A stretch of 64,000 nt of DNA. Origin: SAR86 cluster bacterium SAR86E. GTDB taxonomy: Bacteria; Pseudomonadota; Gammaproteobacteria; Magnimaribacterales; D2472. The notes under the pieces are model-generated. The model saw nothing but the letters and a program-made list of their open reading frames with translations. It did no database searches and was not told the DNA's origin. The translations under genes and the position numbers were made by a program. This document shows, one piece after another, positions 16,244-26,305 of this stretch (positions are counted from its first letter, which is position 1; the number at the start of each line of letters is the position of its first letter). The DNA is taken from the NCBI GenBank assembly GCA_000307935.1, contig AMWX01000008.1:124001-188000 (forward strand), read 5' to 3'.

Positions 16244-17837
16244 TTTTTCTTTAAGTTGGCGCGCTACTTTGATTTATATTATGTTATTTGCCTGCTTAAT
16301 CATAATAATTTTTAGGATAACAAGCCTTTATTATTTTGAAGGAGATTTTTTAACATCCAAGGGCAAGAACATGTTGGAAACCTCACGCTCGATACCGGCA
16401 ATTCGAGGCAGCATGCTTGATAGAAATAATTTCCCCTTAGCAGTTTCAATCAATCAGTATGATTTATATGCACTGAAAAAATTCTCTGAAGAGGATTTTA
16501 TTGCATTAAAAAATATTCTATTGCTTACAAAGAGTTTTTTGGAAATAAAAGAGTTCGAAAAAAAAATTTTAATATTTTCAAACTTAAATTTTTCTCAGTA
16601 TGAAAAAATTCAAGGATTAAAGCTTTCGGGTATTGAGATTGAGTCTTCTCAGAAACGATATTATCCACTTGGAGAGCAGATTGCTCCCTTAATTGGGTTT
16701 TCAGGAAAGGATGGAATTGGTTTAGAGGGGCTTGAAAATATTCTTAATTCAGAGCTATCTGGAGTGCCTGGTCAAGAGATCATTTATAAAAATGCAAGTA
16801 GGAGACCTCAAACCATCCAAGAAGTTATTCAAGGTAAAGATATTAAGCTAACAATTGACAGCAGAGTGCAATTTTTTGCATTTAAACATCTTTCTAGATT
16901 TGTTGAGGCAAATAATGCGAAGGGCGGAAGTGCAATAGTGTTAGATAATATTTCTGGAGAAATCCTTGCAATTGCAAGTTATCCTTCCTACAACCCTAAT
17001 AGTCCCCAAAGGCAAATTAAGAGAAATAGGGCCCTGGTTGACGCTTTTGAACCAGGATCAATTATCAAGCCCTTAGTTCTAGCAAAAGGTATAGATCTTG
17101 GATTACTTGAGATTGATCAAGTCGTTAAAACGAGCCCAGGATTTATTAAATTAAATGGTCGCACCATATCAGATCCAAGAAATTACAGCGATCTCACAAT
17201 GAGCGAAATCATTGCAAAGTCGAGTCAAGTTGGAGCATCGAAGTTAGCTCTCAAAGTTGGCATAGACGCAATCACCTCAGGATACAAAGGTTTTGGTCTG
17301 TCAAAGCCACCAAACATATTTTTTCCTAGCATTGCATATGGTGTAATTAATTCTAGAGAAAATATAACTGATCATGAAATAGCAAGTATTGGATTCGGCT
17401 ATGGAATGACAGCATCATCTCTGCAACTAGCGCAGGCTTATTCTGTTTTTGCAAACAAGGGTTATTTGAAGGATTTTAAAATATTTAAGAATGATACCCC
17501 GCCTTATCAACAGAGGGTAATAGGTAAAAATACTGCAGATCATGTCCTCAGTTCCTTAGAGCTAGTTGTAAAAGAGGGAACAGGCCAGCTTGCTCAATTG
17601 TCGGATTATGTTGTCGCTGGAAAAACTGGGACTTCTCACAAATCAAGTGCAAAAGGAGGATACGATCAAAGTAAATATATAGCTTCATTCGCTGGAATAG
17701 CTCCATTGCAGTCAAGACGGCTAACCATTTTTGTTACCGTTGATGAGCCTGGTTTAAACAACTATTCTGGTGGCAGTGTTGCTGCCCCATTGTTTGCTGC
17801 AATTTCAAATGATGTTCTAAATTATTTAGATGAATAG
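16233..17837 (+). CDS. ftsI: Division transpeptidase FtsI (penicillin-binding protein 3)
   Basis: FtsI crosslinks septal peptidoglycan with FtsW. A membrane anchor covers residues ~12-32, followed by a dimerisation domain with IRGSMLDRN near 58. The transpeptidase domain has the acyl-acceptor SxxK (PGSIIKP, S276) and the KTGT motif near residue 464. The middle motif, normally SSN, reads S330-S331-Q332. Length 534 is a little shorter than in E. coli (588). The gene overlaps both neighbours (ftsL by 11 bp, murE by 8 bp). Confidence 0.96.
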   Translation: MKDNFSLSWRATLIYIMLFACLIIIIFRITSLYYFEGDFLTSKGKNMLETSRSIPAIRGSMLDRNNFPLAVSINQYDLYALKKFSEEDFIALKNILLLTKSFLEIKEFEKKILIFSNLNFSQYEKIQGLKLSGIEIESSQKRYYPLGEQIAPLIGFSGKDGIGLEGLENILNSELSGVPGQEIIYKNASRRPQTIQEVIQGKDIKLTIDSRVQFFAFKHLSRFVEANNAKGGSAIVLDNISGEILAIASYPSYNPNSPQRQIKRNRALVDAFEPGSIIKPLVLAKGIDLGLLEIDQVVKTSPGFIKLNGRTISDPRNYSDLTMSEIIAKSSQVGASKLALKVGIDAITSGYKGFGLSKPPNIFFPSIAYGVINSRENITDHEIASIGFGYGMTASSLQLAQAYSVFANKGYLKDFKIFKNDTPPYQQRVIGKNTADHVLSSLELVVKEGTGQLAQLSDYVVAGKTGTSHKSSAKGGYDQSKYIASFAGIAPLQSRRLTIFVTVDEPGLNNYSGGSVAAPLFAAISNDVLNYLDE

Positions 17838-19290
17838 ACTATCTTTAATTGAAACATTTATAACAAATAATGCATTTGATTCATGTGTTATTAACTATGT
17901 TACCGATGACTCTAGGGATGTTAAAAAAAACACATTGTTTGTTGCAAGACAAGGTTCTGGATCTCATGGAATAGAGCACATTGATGATGCTATTAAAAAT
18001 GGAGCCTCTTGTGTAATCAGCTCTCAAAAAATTAAGAAAAAAATTGATATTCCAATTTGTTATATGGATAACTTAGAGGATTGTATTGTTGAAATTTTAT
18101 TTAAGTTTTACGAGCTATCACCCGAAAAATTTTTTTTACATGGCGTGACTGGTACTAATGGAAAAACTACAACAGCATATATGGCTCACAACATAATGCG
18201 ACAACTCAAAAAACCTTCTATGTATGTGGGTACTATTGGAGCCCTTATTAATGACCAACATATACTTACTCAAGGAAACACAACCCCAGGAATATTTGAG
18301 CTATTTAAAATTTTAAATCAGTCTAATCGCGAGGAAATAACCTATGTTTTTGTTGAGATTTCTTCTCATGCTTTAGTTCAAAAGAGATTATGTAATCTAC
18401 CTTTCCATCAAAGCATAATTCTGAACATTCAATCTGATCACTTGGATTATCATCTTTCTAACGAGAATTACATTAATGCAAAACTATCTATCATCAATCT
18501 TAATAACATCAATCCAACTTTAATTTATATAGACAAATTTAAAAATCTTAATTTTGAATTTTCAAAAAAACAAAATGATCTTTTGCGCCAATCAAAATTT
18601 ATAAGTTCAATTGATTCAAAAGCTGAATTTTATTATTCATTGGACTTTAACTCGCATGGGTATTCAAAGATAGACTTTCAATTTCCTGGATTGGATCTAA
18701 CTTTAAAGATATCAACATTACTAAAATTTAATATTGAAAACTATATTTCAGCTATAGCACTAATTTTCAAGCATTTATCATTAAGCGATTTTAAGAAAAT
18801 TGATTCTCAGTCACTTAGACTTCCTGAGGGAAGGGGAGAATTACTTAAATTAAATTCAGGTAAAGTTTTGATAGATTTTGCACATGATCATCAGTCTATG
18901 CAAAATATCTTAAGCGCTTTGGCAGTTTCTTATAAGGAGATAGTTCTAGTATTTGGTTGCGGAGGAGATAGAGACAAATCAAAGAGACCAAAGATGATGA
19001 GGGTCGCTCAGAGCATTGCACAAAAAATTATCTTCACATCAGACAATAATCGCTTTGAGGAGTTCGCATTAATTGCTGCTGATGCTCTAAAGGGTAATGA
19101 ATTAAAAAATACTACAATTATAGAAAACAGAAAAGAAGCAATAACCGAAGCACTTAAATATTTAAATGAAGACAATATATTAGTTATATTGGGTAAAGGT
19201 CATGAAACTCATATGGAAACATTAGGTAAGAAAATTATCTTTAATGATAAGGATTGCGTTTTAAAAATATCAAATAATGAAACTTATTAA
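17830..19290 (+). CDS. murE: UDP-MurNAc-L-Ala-D-Glu ligase MurE (probably meso-diaminopimelate adding)
   Basis: MurE adds the third residue of the stem peptide in an ATP-dependent step. The P-loop GVTGTNGKTTT lies near residue 111, the central domain has HALVQKRL, and the C-terminal domain carries FGCGGDRDKSKRPKM. The amino acid selectivity motif, DNPR in diaminopimelate enzymes, reads DNNR; the Asp, Asn and Arg that contact the substrate are kept. Length 486 is typical. It overlaps ftsI by 8 bp and murF by 14 bp. Confidence 0.95.
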   Translation: MNRLSLIETFITNNAFDSCVINYVTDDSRDVKKNTLFVARQGSGSHGIEHIDDAIKNGASCVISSQKIKKKIDIPICYMDNLEDCIVEILFKFYELSPEKFFLHGVTGTNGKTTTAYMAHNIMRQLKKPSMYVGTIGALINDQHILTQGNTTPGIFELFKILNQSNREEITYVFVEISSHALVQKRLCNLPFHQSIILNIQSDHLDYHLSNENYINAKLSIINLNNINPTLIYIDKFKNLNFEFSKKQNDLLRQSKFISSIDSKAEFYYSLDFNSHGYSKIDFQFPGLDLTLKISTLLKFNIENYISAIALIFKHLSLSDFKKIDSQSLRLPEGRGELLKLNSGKVLIDFAHDHQSMQNILSALAVSYKEIVLVFGCGGDRDKSKRPKMMRVAQSIAQKIIFTSDNNRFEEFALIAADALKGNELKNTTIIENRKEAITEALKYLNEDNILVILGKGHETHMETLGKKIIFNDKDCVLKISNNETY

Positions 19291-20632
19291 AAATACATAT
19301 GATCTTGCAACCTCCTTAAAGCTTGAGTGCAAAGAAAATTTACCTATTTCAAATTTTCATATTGATTCTAGAGATGTGAAAAAGCACTCAGTGTTTTTTG
19401 GTCTCCATGGAATTAATCAGGATGGGAGCTTTTATGCCGAAGACGCAATCAAAAAAGGTGCTTCTCTGGCAATAATTAAAAAGTCAAAAGCTGCGATTCA
19501 GACGATCAAATCAAAAAAAGTAATCTTTGTTAGAAGTCCTGAAAAATCTCTTATTGAGGCATCTAAGATAGCGATGAAGAGATATAAAGGGAATGTTATA
19601 GGTATTACGGGCAGTAACGGGAAAACTACAACAAAAAATATTTTGAAATGCGGTATACCAAAGAGCTTTGCTAGTTATAAAAATTTTAATAATGAGATTG
19701 GCTTGCCGCTCTGCGCTCTATCTCTAGATTCAAAAAATACCAATGCTATTTTTGAAATGGGCGCAGCAAAACTAGGTGATATAGACCTACTTTCCAATAT
19801 TATTAAACCAAATATAGGCATAATCACTCATATTGGTTATTCACACTTAGAGGGGTTAAATTCTATAAAAGGAGTCTTGAAGGTTAAATCAGAACTTATA
19901 CATAATATCAGAAGTAATGGCGCAGCTATTGTTCCAGATTCTAATCATTTACCTTACTGGAAGAAAATGAGAAGTGATCTCTCGTTTTATACCTTTGGAC
20001 ATAATCCCTCCGCATCTTTTTATCCCACTCAAATCAAGATGACTAAATTCGGATTATCGTTTTTTATTGAATCCAAGCATTTAACCAAAAGAATTCCAAT
20101 CAAAACTAAATTGATAGGTGCTCATAATGTGTTAAATATCCTTGCATCCTTTGCTGTAATTTTTATTTCAAAATTGGATATCCCATCATTCCAAAATGGA
20201 CTGAAAGAGCTTAAGAACCCGTCTCAAAGATTATGTTTAAGACGATGGAAAAGGGAATCACAAGTGATTGATGATTCATATAATGCCAATCCAGATTCTA
20301 TGAAGGCCGCTATTGATGTGTTGACTAAATTTAATAATAGAAAAATAGCAATTTTTGGAGATATGCTTGAGCTTGGAAGATATAGAAAAAAACTGCACCT
20401 AGAGCTGGGTGACTATGCAAAAATACAAGGAATAGATATGTTGCTGGGCTATGGTGACCTTATGCGATACACAGTCAATGCATTTGGGACTGAAGGCTTT
20501 TTTTTTAAAAATAAAATAGAGCTAATTAGTTTTTTAAAGAAAAATTTAGTAAAGGGAGATAGTATTTTATTAAAAGGCTCGCGATCAATGCGCATGGAAG
20601 AGATATTAAACCTGTGGGGAAAAAATGATTGA
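19277..20632 (+). CDS. murF: UDP-MurNAc-tripeptide D-Ala-D-Ala ligase MurF
   Basis: MurF adds D-Ala-D-Ala (made by Ddl, also in this cluster) to the UDP-MurNAc tripeptide. The N-terminal domain shows DSRDVKKHSVFFGLHG; the P-loop is GITGSNGKTTTKN near residue 115. The central ALSLDSKNTNAIFEMGA and the C-terminal IDDSYNANPDSMKAAI and FGDMLELG are classic MurF sequences. Length 451 is normal. It overlaps mraY by 8 bp. Confidence 0.96.
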   Translation: MKLIKNTYDLATSLKLECKENLPISNFHIDSRDVKKHSVFFGLHGINQDGSFYAEDAIKKGASLAIIKKSKAAIQTIKSKKVIFVRSPEKSLIEASKIAMKRYKGNVIGITGSNGKTTTKNILKCGIPKSFASYKNFNNEIGLPLCALSLDSKNTNAIFEMGAAKLGDIDLLSNIIKPNIGIITHIGYSHLEGLNSIKGVLKVKSELIHNIRSNGAAIVPDSNHLPYWKKMRSDLSFYTFGHNPSASFYPTQIKMTKFGLSFFIESKHLTKRIPIKTKLIGAHNVLNILASFAVIFISKLDIPSFQNGLKELKNPSQRLCLRRWKRESQVIDDSYNANPDSMKAAIDVLTKFNNRKIAIFGDMLELGRYRKKLHLELGDYAKIQGIDMLLGYGDLMRYTVNAFGTEGFFFKNKIELISFLKKNLVKGDSILLKGSRSMRMEEILNLWGKND

Positions 20633-21710
20633 ATTACTTGGAACATGGCTTATAACCTATGACTCAGGTTTTGATGTATTGCGTTATTTAACTGTTCGAA
20701 CAATAGGTGGGACGTTAACAGCGCTCATATTGTCAATTTTACTTGGACCTGTGCTAATAAAATTCTTGCAAAACATTCAATTTTCTCAATCTATCAGAAG
20801 TGATGGACCCCAATCTCACATAAAAAAATCTGGCACACCAACTATGGGTGGCTTGATTATTATTTCGTCATTAATTATCTCAACTTTGCTTTGGTCAGAT
20901 TTTTCAAATCCATATATATGGATTTTAATCTTTATCACTATTTCATTTAGTACCATTGGCTTTTTTGATGACTGGTTAAAGATCAAAGAGAGAAATTCAA
21001 AAGGGTTGCCGGGGAAATATAAACTTTGTTTACAGCTTTTCTTTTCTTTTATAGCTATGAGCCTTTTCTTACATGTCTCATCGGAAGGAGCAGGTCAGAT
21101 TTTTATCCTGCCATTCAATAAAGAATATATTTTTTTGATTTCACCTGTTCTTTTTCTTTGCATTAGTACCTTTGTAATTATTGGATCCTCTAATGCAGTT
21201 AATCTTACGGATGGGTTAGATGGATTGGCAATACTGCCGTCAGTTTTAATTGCAGGTGGGTTAGGTCTTATCGCTTATGCATCAGGAAATTCCATTATTG
21301 CTAATTATTTATTTATCCCCTTTAACCCTTTAAGTGGTGAGCTTATAGTATTTTGTGGGGCTATGATTGGAGCTGGGATAGGTTTTCTTTGGTACAACAC
21401 ATATCCTGCACAAATTTTTATGGGTGACTTGGGGTCTCTAACTCTTGGGGGAATACTAGGAACCTTAGCTGTTTTGGTAAGACATGAAATAGTTTTTGCC
21501 ATTATGGCAGGAGTTTTTGTAATGGAGACTCTGAGCGTTATTATTCAAGTCGGTTCTTATAAACTCAGAGGTAAAAGAGTTTTTCTAATGGCTCCAATAC
21601 ATCATCATTTTGAATTAAAGGGATGGGCTGAACCCAAGATTATTGTCAGATTCTGGATTATTACCTTTGTTCTTGTTTTATTTGCGCTTGCAACCTTGAA
21701 GCTGAGATAA
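20625..21710 (+). CDS. mraY: Phospho-MurNAc-pentapeptide transferase MraY
   Basis: MraY moves phospho-MurNAc-pentapeptide from UDP to undecaprenyl phosphate, forming lipid I at the inner face of the membrane. It has about ten hydrophobic segments. Catalytic motifs include GTPTMGG, the DDWLK aspartates (IGFFDDWLKI), NAVNLTDGLDGL, and the histidine-rich MAPIHHHFELKGW. Length 361 matches E. coli (360). A 6 bp gap separates it from murD. Confidence 0.97.
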   Translation: MIELLGTWLITYDSGFDVLRYLTVRTIGGTLTALILSILLGPVLIKFLQNIQFSQSIRSDGPQSHIKKSGTPTMGGLIIISSLIISTLLWSDFSNPYIWILIFITISFSTIGFFDDWLKIKERNSKGLPGKYKLCLQLFFSFIAMSLFLHVSSEGAGQIFILPFNKEYIFLISPVLFLCISTFVIIGSSNAVNLTDGLDGLAILPSVLIAGGLGLIAYASGNSIIANYLFIPFNPLSGELIVFCGAMIGAGIGFLWYNTYPAQIFMGDLGSLTLGGILGTLAVLVRHEIVFAIMAGVFVMETLSVIIQVGSYKLRGKRVFLMAPIHHHFELKGWAEPKIIVRFWIITFVLVLFALATLKLR

Positions 21711-21716
21711 AAATTT

Positions 21717-22778
21717 ATGACGTCTCTTATTTTTGGTTATGGAGTCACGGGCCAATCTTTTGAAAGATACTTAAATAAAAAAAATATAGACTTTTCGATA
21801 TATGATGAAAAAATTTCTGGCAGTAATATAACTAACAAATTACCAAATCGAGATAGATTGCAATCTTTTGAAATGATTTATCTGAGCCCTGGAATTAATT
21901 TAAAACAAATTTATCCAAATGGAGAGTTTGAGGAAATACCCTATCAAACAGATTTAGATATTTTTTTTAAAGAAGATAATTCCTATAAAATTGGGATTAC
22001 TGGTACAAATGGTAAAAGTAGTTGCTGTTATTATTTGCATCAACTTTTAGAGGGATCTCAATTAGTTGGAAATATTGGCAACCCAGTCCTTGATAACATA
22101 AACAAATGTGCTTATTCGATAATTGAGCTTTCTAGTTTCCAGCTTGAAAAGGCAAAGTTTATTGAATTAGATTTTGGTGTTCTTTTAAACATCGAGCCTG
22201 ATCACATAGATCATCATGGAAGTTTTGCAGAATATGCCAAAGCAAAAAATAAAATTAATAAATCCAAGGTATTTACCAAAGAAGCTAATCCAAGAAAATT
22301 ATGGTCAATGATTACTGGAGAAGAGCAATCATCTATCAGAAATATTCAACTGAAAAATTTACCTCATAGGCAAGAACATATTACAACATGGAAAAACCTG
22401 ACATTCATAAATGACTCAAAGGCTACTAATATTGCTGCTTTAAAATATGCACTTAATAAAATGTCAGGCCAATATCTTTTGATTCTTTGTGGAGATCCGA
22501 ATAAAGAGCGGTATAAAAATATAGAAATTACCGGGCCTCTTAAGATATACATTTTTGGCACTCATGCAAATGATATATATAAGAAAGTTACCCATCCAAA
22601 TAAAATTTTACTTCACAATAAAAGTATAGAGACTGTTATAAAATTAGTTGCGGAAGATATTTATCAAAATCCTACTACTATTCTTTTTTCTCCTGGCCAT
22701 CCAAGTGGCAAAGATTTTAAGAATTTTGAGGACCGCGGTAAGCGTTTTTCCAATTTAGCAATGAATTTAGATGGTTAA
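21717..22778 (+). CDS. murD: UDP-MurNAc-L-alanine:D-glutamate ligase MurD (short form)
   Basis: MurD adds D-glutamate to UDP-MurNAc-L-Ala. The N-terminal nucleotide-binding domain (FGYGVTGQS), P-loop GITGTNGKSS near 94, LLNIEPDHIDHHG, and the C-terminal FINDSKATNIAALKYAL and FSPGHPSGKDFKNFEDRG are all present. At 353 residues it is about 80 shorter than the usual ~440, mainly through a reduced central domain. It overlaps ftsW by 8 bp. Confidence 0.94.
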   Translation: MTSLIFGYGVTGQSFERYLNKKNIDFSIYDEKISGSNITNKLPNRDRLQSFEMIYLSPGINLKQIYPNGEFEEIPYQTDLDIFFKEDNSYKIGITGTNGKSSCCYYLHQLLEGSQLVGNIGNPVLDNINKCAYSIIELSSFQLEKAKFIELDFGVLLNIEPDHIDHHGSFAEYAKAKNKINKSKVFTKEANPRKLWSMITGEEQSSIRNIQLKNLPHRQEHITTWKNLTFINDSKATNIAALKYALNKMSGQYLLILCGDPNKERYKNIEITGPLKIYIFGTHANDIYKKVTHPNKILLHNKSIETVIKLVAEDIYQNPTTILFSPGHPSGKDFKNFEDRGKRFSNLAMNLDG

Positions 22779-23874
22779 CAGAGATACTATATTGATTGTC
22801 TTGCCATATATTTGCTTGCTATTTATAGGAATTGTAATGGTGGCATCATCGAGTGTTTATGTTTCCGAAGCAATTTATGGCAACCCATTTCATTTTGCAT
22901 CAAGGCAAATCATTTTTTTTATAATTGGTGTTTTAGCAACAATAATTGCGTTAAGCATCCCTTCAAATATATTTCTTAGATTAGATTGGTTGATTCTTCT
23001 AGGGTCTTTGATTTTGCTGGCTGCTCTTTTTTTTCCGGGTGTTGGCACAGAAGTAAATGGAAGCTTGCGCTGGATAAGGATTGGTCCAATTAATGTGCAA
23101 CCATCAGAAGTAAGCAAGCTAGCTTTAGTTATTTACATTGCAGGTTACTGTGTACGAAGGCTTAGCGAAATTAATACTTCATTAGGCTTTGTAAGACCAT
23201 TAATTGTATTAGCTCTTTTTGGATTATTGATTATGTCTCAACCAGATCTTGGATCTACCTTAGTGATTGGAGCTTTGGTAATAGCAGTACTATTTTTTGC
23301 AGGTATTTCATTTTTACAATTTTCATTATTAGTTTCTTTGATGGCGATCCTAGCTGTTGTCGCTATTTATTTGGAGCCATATAGATATATTAGGTTTATT
23401 TCTTTTACCGAGCCCTTTGAAAATTTCTATGGCCCCGGATGGCAGCTATCAAATGCTTTGTTGAGTATAGGCAGGGGAGAATGGTTTGGCATGGGTTTAG
23501 GTAATGGCTTACAAAAAAATCTTTATTTGCCTGAACCACATACAGATTTTATATTTGCGGTAATAGTTGAAGAGTTTGGTTTGATCGGAGGTTTAGTTAT
23601 TATTTTTTTATTTTCCATGCTCATTTTTGGAGTTATCAAAACATCAATCAAATCATTAGAGCTTGGAAAGTTGTTTCAAGGGTTAATAGCTTTTGGCGTA
23701 GGTATTTTAATTGCAATCCAAGCAATATTTAATATTGGTGTTAATCTTGGAATTCTCCCTACCAAAGGATTAACACTTCCCTTCATTAGTTATGGAGGCA
23801 CTAGTTTAATTTTGTTTATGTTTTTAATGGGAATGGTTTTAAGAATTAATTTTGAAAATAACACTATAAAATAA
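22771..23874 (+). CDS. ftsW: Septal peptidoglycan glycosyltransferase FtsW
   Basis: FtsW is the SEDS-family polymerase that works with FtsI at the septum. About ten membrane helices are visible. Conserved SEDS motifs are NGSLRWIRIGPINVQPSE, SQPDLGSTLV, GPGWQLSNALLSIGRGEWFGMGLG, LPEPHTDFIFAVIVEEFG and the late GLTLPFISYGGTSL. The catalytic aspartate expected in the extracellular loop falls in the EPHTDFIF region. Length 367 is compact. A RodA identity is less likely given its position between murD and murG. Confidence 0.94.
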   Translation: MVNRDTILIVLPYICLLFIGIVMVASSSVYVSEAIYGNPFHFASRQIIFFIIGVLATIIALSIPSNIFLRLDWLILLGSLILLAALFFPGVGTEVNGSLRWIRIGPINVQPSEVSKLALVIYIAGYCVRRLSEINTSLGFVRPLIVLALFGLLIMSQPDLGSTLVIGALVIAVLFFAGISFLQFSLLVSLMAILAVVAIYLEPYRYIRFISFTEPFENFYGPGWQLSNALLSIGRGEWFGMGLGNGLQKNLYLPEPHTDFIFAVIVEEFGLIGGLVIIFLFSMLIFGVIKTSIKSLELGKLFQGLIAFGVGILIAIQAIFNIGVNLGILPTKGLTLPFISYGGTSLILFMFLMGMVLRINFENNTIK

Positions 23875-24914
23875 TGAATTTTTTAATTTCTGCTGCTGGA
23901 ACGGGAGGTCATGTTTTTCCTGCCTTGGAATTTAGCAAGGAGTGTATATCAAAAGATCATAAAGTAGTTTGGATTGGAACGAAATTTGGAATAGAAAATC
24001 AAATCATGCCCTCTAACATTAAATTTTTAAATATTCCTATGAGTGGATTTAGAGGAAAAAGCTTAGTTTTAAAATTCAATGCAATATTTAGGTTGATACA
24101 ATCTGTTTGTAAAAGTATTTATTTTTTACAAAAAAATGAAATCGATTATGTGGTTTGCTTTGGTGGATATGTAACATTGCCAGTTGGAATATCTGCATGG
24201 GTTTGCAGAAAGCCTCTTTTTTTGCATGAACAAAACTCAGTTGTAGGAACATCAAACAGATTATTGAAAATTTTTGCAAAAAAAGTTTTCTTAGGCTTTG
24301 CCATCAATGAACCCATGGAAAAAAAAATGATGCTGGTAGGAAATCCTATCAAGAAGTTTACTGGAGATGATAGTCTCAATTCTAACAATCAAAGTTTGAA
24401 AATATACATAACTGGTGGAAGCCAAGGCTCTGAGTATATCAATCATAATATTCCAAAAGCATTAAATGATTTGGAAATACCCTTAAAGGTTAAACATCAG
24501 ACCGGAATAGGCAAAACTCATGGAATCCTTGACCTATATTCAAATAAAATCGATGCTGAGATTGTTGAGTTTTATGATTCTCCTCAAGACTCAATGCTGT
24601 GGTCAGATTTTATTATTTCCAGAGCTGGAGCATTATCCCTTTCTGAGGCTATTAGTTTAAATAGAGGGTTATTAATGATTCCTCTGTTGATTTCGATTGA
24701 TAATCATCAATTTTTAAATGCACAAAATATTGTTAAGCAAGGCATGGGTCTATTGCATGAAGAGACCGATTCCTTTGAACAGCTTTCTAACAAACTTAAA
24801 GAGATTATTGATCAAGAATTGCACTTAAAATGGGCAAAAAAAAATAATAACACTTATCATTTTAGTGCATCAGAGAAAATGTTAAATTCAATTCTAAAAC
24901 TTGAAAAAAAATGA
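23874..24914 (+). CDS. murG: Lipid II synthase MurG
   Basis: MurG transfers GlcNAc from UDP-GlcNAc to lipid I. It is a GT-B fold enzyme with the N-terminal G-loop AAGTGGHVFPALE, VCFGGYVTLPVG, LHEQNSVVGTSNR, the second G-loop GGSQGSEYIN, and the C-terminal SRAGALSLSEAI. Length 346 is typical. It begins one base before the ftsW stop is complete and overlaps murC by 4 bp. Confidence 0.96.
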   Translation: MNFLISAAGTGGHVFPALEFSKECISKDHKVVWIGTKFGIENQIMPSNIKFLNIPMSGFRGKSLVLKFNAIFRLIQSVCKSIYFLQKNEIDYVVCFGGYVTLPVGISAWVCRKPLFLHEQNSVVGTSNRLLKIFAKKVFLGFAINEPMEKKMMLVGNPIKKFTGDDSLNSNNQSLKIYITGGSQGSEYINHNIPKALNDLEIPLKVKHQTGIGKTHGILDLYSNKIDAEIVEFYDSPQDSMLWSDFIISRAGALSLSEAISLNRGLLMIPLLISIDNHQFLNAQNIVKQGMGLLHEETDSFEQLSNKLKEIIDQELHLKWAKKNNNTYHFSASEKMLNSILKLEKK

Positions 24915-26305
24915 AACTACTAGGTTTTCAAAAGTATAAAAAAATTCACATGATTGGCATCGGCGGATCAGGAATGATCGGAGTTGCTACCATTTTGCAG
25001 AAACGCGGTTTTAAGGTAACTGGTTCTGATTTAACAATTACAGGCGAACTTAATGAATTGAAAAAGCTTGGAGCAAAGGTGCAGATTGGCCATGAGCCAA
25101 AGCTCATTAAAAATGCTGATTTGATTGTAGCCTCATCTGCAATATCCAAAAGAAATCCTGAGCTTGTTTATGCCAATCAGTCTGGATTAACAATAATCCC
25201 TCGGGCTGAAATGCTAGGCACTTTGATGAAGCCATATAGAAGTATTGCGGTTGCAGGCAGTCATGGTAAAACTAGCACTACAAGTATAATTGCAAGTATT
25301 TTTAATGCTGCAAATCTCAGCCCTACCTATGTTATTGGTGGGCAAGTTTTGAGTGTAGGGCGAAGCTCTAACTTAGGAGAGGGTGATTACATGGTAGTTG
25401 AAGCAGATGAGAGCGACGGATCTTTCTTGCATCTGCAGCCAGATGTTGCAGTGATTACCAACATTGATAATGACCATTTAAACTTTTATGAGTCTGATCA
25501 AAACAAACTTAATCAATCATTTGTGAGTTTTGCTGAAAACCTACCATTTTATGGGCATATTTTACTTAACTTAGATAACGTCAATATTAGAAAAATTTCT
25601 AAAAAGATTCACAGAAAACAAATAACTTTTGGATTTTCTGCAAAAAATAGATTTCAAATATCTAATGTTCATATAAAAAATGGTACTCAAAAATTTAAAC
25701 TAGTAGATCACCTTAATAATAAAAAAAATTATAAATTTGCTACAAAACTTAGTGGCAAACATAATTTATACAATGTTACTGCTGCAATCTGCGTGGCCTT
25801 GGAAGAAAAAATATCTATAAAAAATATTGCTAAAGGGTTAGATGATTTTAAAGGGGTAGGAAGAAGATTTGAGATTTCAAATATTTATATTGATTCAAAG
25901 ACTCAAGTTGTAATAGATGATTACGGGCATCATCCTGCTGAAATAGACGCAACTATTCAAGCAACTAAAGAAAAATTCCCTCGAGAGAAAATTTGCATGA
26001 TTTTTGAACCACATCGATTTTCAAGAACCCAACAACTGTTTGATGATTTTGTAAAAGTTCTTTCAAAAGTTGACTATTTGCTATTGCTGGATATATATCC
26101 CGCAAGTGAAAGGCCAATACGCGGAGTTTCATCTAGAAAATTGATCTCTGAAATTTCTAAAAATCACAAAAATACTTATCTTATGAGCGGGGCTAATCCT
26201 ATTGATTGGCTGCAAGTAAATCATCATCAATTTTCAGTTATCATCACACAAGGTGCAGGTACAATTTCAAAATTGCATCAAAAGATTCAAAATAAGTGGC
26301 AGTAA
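24911..26305 (+). CDS. murC: UDP-N-acetylmuramate:L-alanine ligase MurC
   Basis: MurC attaches the first amino acid, L-alanine, to UDP-MurNAc. The N-terminal Rossmann motif (MIGIGGSGMIGVA), P-loop AGSHGKTSTTS near residue 116, EADESDGSFLHLQPDVAVITNIDNDHL split over the central domain, and the C-terminal IDDYGHHPAEIDATI and FEPHRFSRT are diagnostic. Length 464 is normal. It overlaps ddl by 10 bp. Confidence 0.97.
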   Translation: MKLLGFQKYKKIHMIGIGGSGMIGVATILQKRGFKVTGSDLTITGELNELKKLGAKVQIGHEPKLIKNADLIVASSAISKRNPELVYANQSGLTIIPRAEMLGTLMKPYRSIAVAGSHGKTSTTSIIASIFNAANLSPTYVIGGQVLSVGRSSNLGEGDYMVVEADESDGSFLHLQPDVAVITNIDNDHLNFYESDQNKLNQSFVSFAENLPFYGHILLNLDNVNIRKISKKIHRKQITFGFSAKNRFQISNVHIKNGTQKFKLVDHLNNKKNYKFATKLSGKHNLYNVTAAICVALEEKISIKNIAKGLDDFKGVGRRFEISNIYIDSKTQVVIDDYGHHPAEIDATIQATKEKFPREKICMIFEPHRFSRTQQLFDDFVKVLSKVDYLLLLDIYPASERPIRGVSSRKLISEISKNHKNTYLMSGANPIDWLQVNHHQFSVIITQGAGTISKLHQKIQNKWQ

